A stretch of 7,112 bases of DNA, taken from contig CAILMA010000129.1 of assembly GCA_903835145.1 (NCBI GenBank), forward strand, positions 1 through 7,112, written 5' to 3'. Numbering within the stretch: the stretch's first letter is position 1; each line of letters starts with the position of its first letter. The notes below the pieces were generated by a model. It saw only the letters and a list, made by a program, of their open reading frames with translations. It had not been told where the DNA came from and did not search any database. Positions 5,647-7,112 of the stretch are shown piece after piece. Origin of the DNA: an uncultured Bacteroidota bacterium. Its GTDB lineage: Bacteria > Bacteroidota > Bacteroidia > Chitinophagales > Chitinophagaceae. The translations under genes were made by a program, and so were the position numbers.

Positions 5647-6396
5647 ATGATCACGACAAATGGTGAAATCGCAGTAAACACCAACATAAACAAGTTAGGA
5701 TATGGGACGCAGGATGAAAAAGATAAATTTTTATTAGATAAATTTCCACACAATAAAAGCTTCAAAAGCATGAACGACATTGATAAAGCGCGATACTTAA
5801 CAGACCATTTCAATATTTACTCAAAGAAAACGGCTGAAAATATAATTATCACATGCTTTACTTTTTACACTGCGGCAGTAAGCAATGATGAAATAAAGAG
5901 CAACTTTTTTAAAAGTATAAATTTTGATATTGAAAAGCAGGCATCACAATACAAAAAATTTAATGTCATCGGTGCAAATTTCTGGAAGTTACTTGAATTT
6001 ATAGATGTCTTACCACATAAATGGTCTACTATTTACAGGCTAGCCAGAGTTGATATAGAAGTACTTGAGCAACTGAAGGAAAAGAAGCTCCTCACTCCAA
6101 CTATGACAGTAAAAGAAATTCTAAATCATCTGACAGAAAGAACATTGCCAAAGCCAAAACAAAAGAATAAAGAACAAGCTTCAAAGAAACTCAAGCATTT
6201 AGAAGTGACTTTTTCTGAAGCAATAACACAAGACCAAATTGATGATTTTTGTGAACAGCTTCAAATACTCCAAGAGAACAAAGAAGTTTTAACATTTTCA
6301 ATAAGCGAAATCAATGTTGTTGAGGCAGAGGCTACAGAAAAGATCATAAGCAATATTGATTCGGCGAATGATAGTGAGATGATAAAAGTGGCATGA
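5647..6396 (+). CDS. A+T-rich element gene of unknown function, possible DNA-binding or partition-like helical protein
   Basis: The 249-aa product is mostly helical and charged. The best-conserved-looking region is 60-163: KKTAENIIITCFTFYTAA, then KKFNVIGANFWKLLEFIDVL, then LPHKWSTIYRLARVD (122-136) and KKLLTPTMTVKEI (146-158). The 'LP..W.T.Y.LA' followed by 'LTPTMT..EI' order resembles helical segments in phage and plasmid DNA-binding or replication-control proteins (ParB/KorB- or DUF3102-like), but the match is loose and I do not assign a family. A Lys/Gln-rich linker (168-184) separates it from an acidic C-terminal part (186-249). The start is strong: AAGGAGA six bases before the ATG. Its lysine, asparagine and isoleucine content and A+T-rich codons set it apart from the HGGxSTG and XRE genes. 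A palindrome (5600-5614) precedes it and a hairpin (6438-6461) follows, so it looks like a single-gene unit. Confidence 0.8.
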   Translation: MITTNGEIAVNTNINKLGYGTQDEKDKFLLDKFPHNKSFKSMNDIDKARYLTDHFNIYSKKTAENIIITCFTFYTAAVSNDEIKSNFFKSINFDIEKQASQYKKFNVIGANFWKLLEFIDVLPHKWSTIYRLARVDIEVLEQLKEKKLLTPTMTVKEILNHLTERTLPKPKQKNKEQASKKLKHLEVTFSEAITQDQIDDFCEQLQILQENKEVLTFSISEINVVEAEATEKIISNIDSANDSEMIKVA

Positions 6397-6437
6397 GTTA
6401 AAAACTTCACTAACGGTAGCTTCACGATAACTCTCAC

Positions 6438-6465
6438 AAGAGGTAGATCAAATTACCTCTTATTT
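6438..6465 (+). terminator. Hairpin terminator downstream of the A+T-rich gene
   Basis: A perfect 8-bp stem, AAGAGGTA (6438-6445) and TACCTCTT (6454-6461), closes an 8-base loop and is followed by the T-rich ATTT. It begins 41 bp after the stop codon at 6396. The T-run is interrupted, so it may be a moderate terminator or an mRNA 3'-end stabiliser. Confidence 0.55.
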
Positions 6466-7112
6466 ATGAATTATTGGCAGCGGTATTGAAAAAGTTCCAA
6501 ATTGAACTGGTGTAAGCAAATTTGCACCCCTGGTCAAACTCTTATTTCGGTAACTTATTCGCTCAGCCTGGTTTTTATGGTATCAAAAATTTATTTCGGT
6601 ATATTTGAAGAAAATTATGAAAATTTGTTTGCAAGTCGCCTATATACATACATGAAAGTGAAAAAAAGTCCCAAGTCCTTAATAGAATCGCGTAGGAAGT
6701 ACGGTAGCCTTAGGAAGACCAAGACAAAATTGATTATGAGGAGCACCCAAGACAAAAATGGTGCTTAGTTAAATAAAAATTATTTGTTTCGATGGGTGTT
6801 AAGAGAAAAAGCTACACCCGCTTGATCAGATGTGTGTAGTGTCGCACTGATTGGGTTCCGTTATTGTTACGAAGCAGATATTTGCTTAGTAACGCAAAGA
6901 AGAGGTAAAGGAAACCGAGTAACCGTCCTTCTGAAATCAGTTTTTAATTAACATTTCAGTTCTCTATACTACTGTAGTCTGTTTGTGTTCTTCAATCAGC
7001 CTTCACTTTGACCTAAACAGGCAAAGTGTATCTAAAATTCCTGATCTAAATTTTAATCTAGTAATATCGCTTAGCGAATGACTTAAGAATTACTCCAGCC
7101 GAATAGAGAAAC
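6466..7112. other. About 650 bp without a convincing gene, rich in inverted repeats
   Basis: No gene is convincing. Inverted repeats seen, left to right: AGCACC/GGTGCT (6742-6765, 12-base loop), GGGTGT/ACACCC (6794-6819, 14-base loop), a long hairpin at 6866-6893, CTGAAAT/ATTTCAG (6931-6959, 15-base loop) and CACTTTG/CAAAGTG (7004-7028, 11-base loop). An 11-bp direct repeat CCAAGACAAAA occurs at 6719-6729 and 6747-6757, the second copy running into the loop of the first hairpin. Five stems in under 300 bp is more than I would expect by chance, though the 6-bp ones individually are not significant. A transfer or replication origin of the element, or a structured RNA, is possible. Confidence 0.4.
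6866..6893. repeat. Long imperfect hairpin in the right-hand non-coding stretch
   Basis: GTTAC (6866-6870) pairs with GTAAC (6889-6893), and AAGCA (6872-6876) pairs with TGCTT (6883-6887), around a 6-base loop and one G/A mismatch. That gives 10 of 11 paired positions, the strongest stem in this part of the window. No T-run follows on either side, so it is not a terminator. It does not match the RYYYAAC/GTTRRRY ends of an integron attC site. A relaxase or initiator recognition hairpin is a possible role. Confidence 0.45.

Larger units (their letters stand above)
3170..7112 (+). mobile_element. Putative tRNA-Ser-targeted integrative element, left end (continues past the window)
   Basis: The proposed element begins at the tRNA-Ser 3'-end fragment and includes the integrase, two conserved genes of unknown function and a structure-rich non-coding stretch. 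The logic is that the fragment is read on the minus strand and its tRNA body would have lain to the right, where unrelated DNA now sits; so the inserted DNA is to the right and the old downstream flank to the left. No relaxase, replication protein, capsid or type IV secretion gene is present in the visible part, so it could be an integrative mobilisable element, a phage satellite or a decayed island. The right end is not in the window. Confidence 0.5.

Noticed and set aside
6502..6768. 88-codon plus-strand frame beginning with TTG
   Set aside because: No Shine-Dalgarno at the TTG or at internal ATGs, no family resemblance, and it runs into an inverted repeat at its end. It could be a remnant, but nothing supports a gene.
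6866..6893. Hairpin considered as an integron attC site
   Set aside because: The outer ends do not fit RYYYAAC and GTTRRRY, and no cassette or integron integrase is near; the integrase here is of the island type.

Overview
The window looks like the accessory DNA of an A+T-rich proteobacterium, probably beta or gamma. The hints are a 'LLNAC' lipoprotein signal followed by a glycine run, a fragment of a tRNA-Ser 3' end with encoded CCA, and an integrase of the kind common in proteobacterial islands. I cannot name the genus. No housekeeping gene is visible. The gene density is low, with several long non-coding stretches.

Left part (1-3169). A small HGGxSTG-family protein (minus strand) is followed by about 700 bp without a convincing gene. 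That gap holds one good intrinsic-terminator-like hairpin and a coding-like, start-less fragment (1004-1165). Next comes a secreted lipoprotein gene (1377-2405, minus). Divergent from it is a small XRE-type repressor (2546-2836, plus). The intergenic region between them carries short repeats that could be operators.

Middle (2837-3336). This 500 bp non-coding block is the most informative part. It contains a G-run cluster able to form a G-quadruplex, a direct repeat of TGCGGGTACCA, an A+T-rich stretch, and 17 bp identical in pattern to the last bases of a tRNA-Ser gene (minus strand). It also has an exact tandem 13-bp repeat and a good sigma70-like promoter. Together these read as the attachment-site and control region of the tyrosine recombinase that follows.

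Right part (3170-7112). This is best read as one end of a tRNA-Ser-targeted integrative element that continues past the window. It has an integrase with all expected catalytic residues (3337-4629). A convergent conserved protein of unknown function (4772-5512, minus) is followed by a divergent A+T-rich gene of unknown function (5647-6396, plus), which has a perfect 15-bp palindrome just upstream and a hairpin downstream. The last 650 bp has no convincing gene but several inverted repeats, and could hold an origin or transfer site. If the integration model is right, an intact tRNA-Ser gene on the minus strand should lie beyond the right edge.

No complete defence system, CRISPR array, rRNA or full tRNA gene is visible. 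Functions of the two unknown proteins are not assigned.
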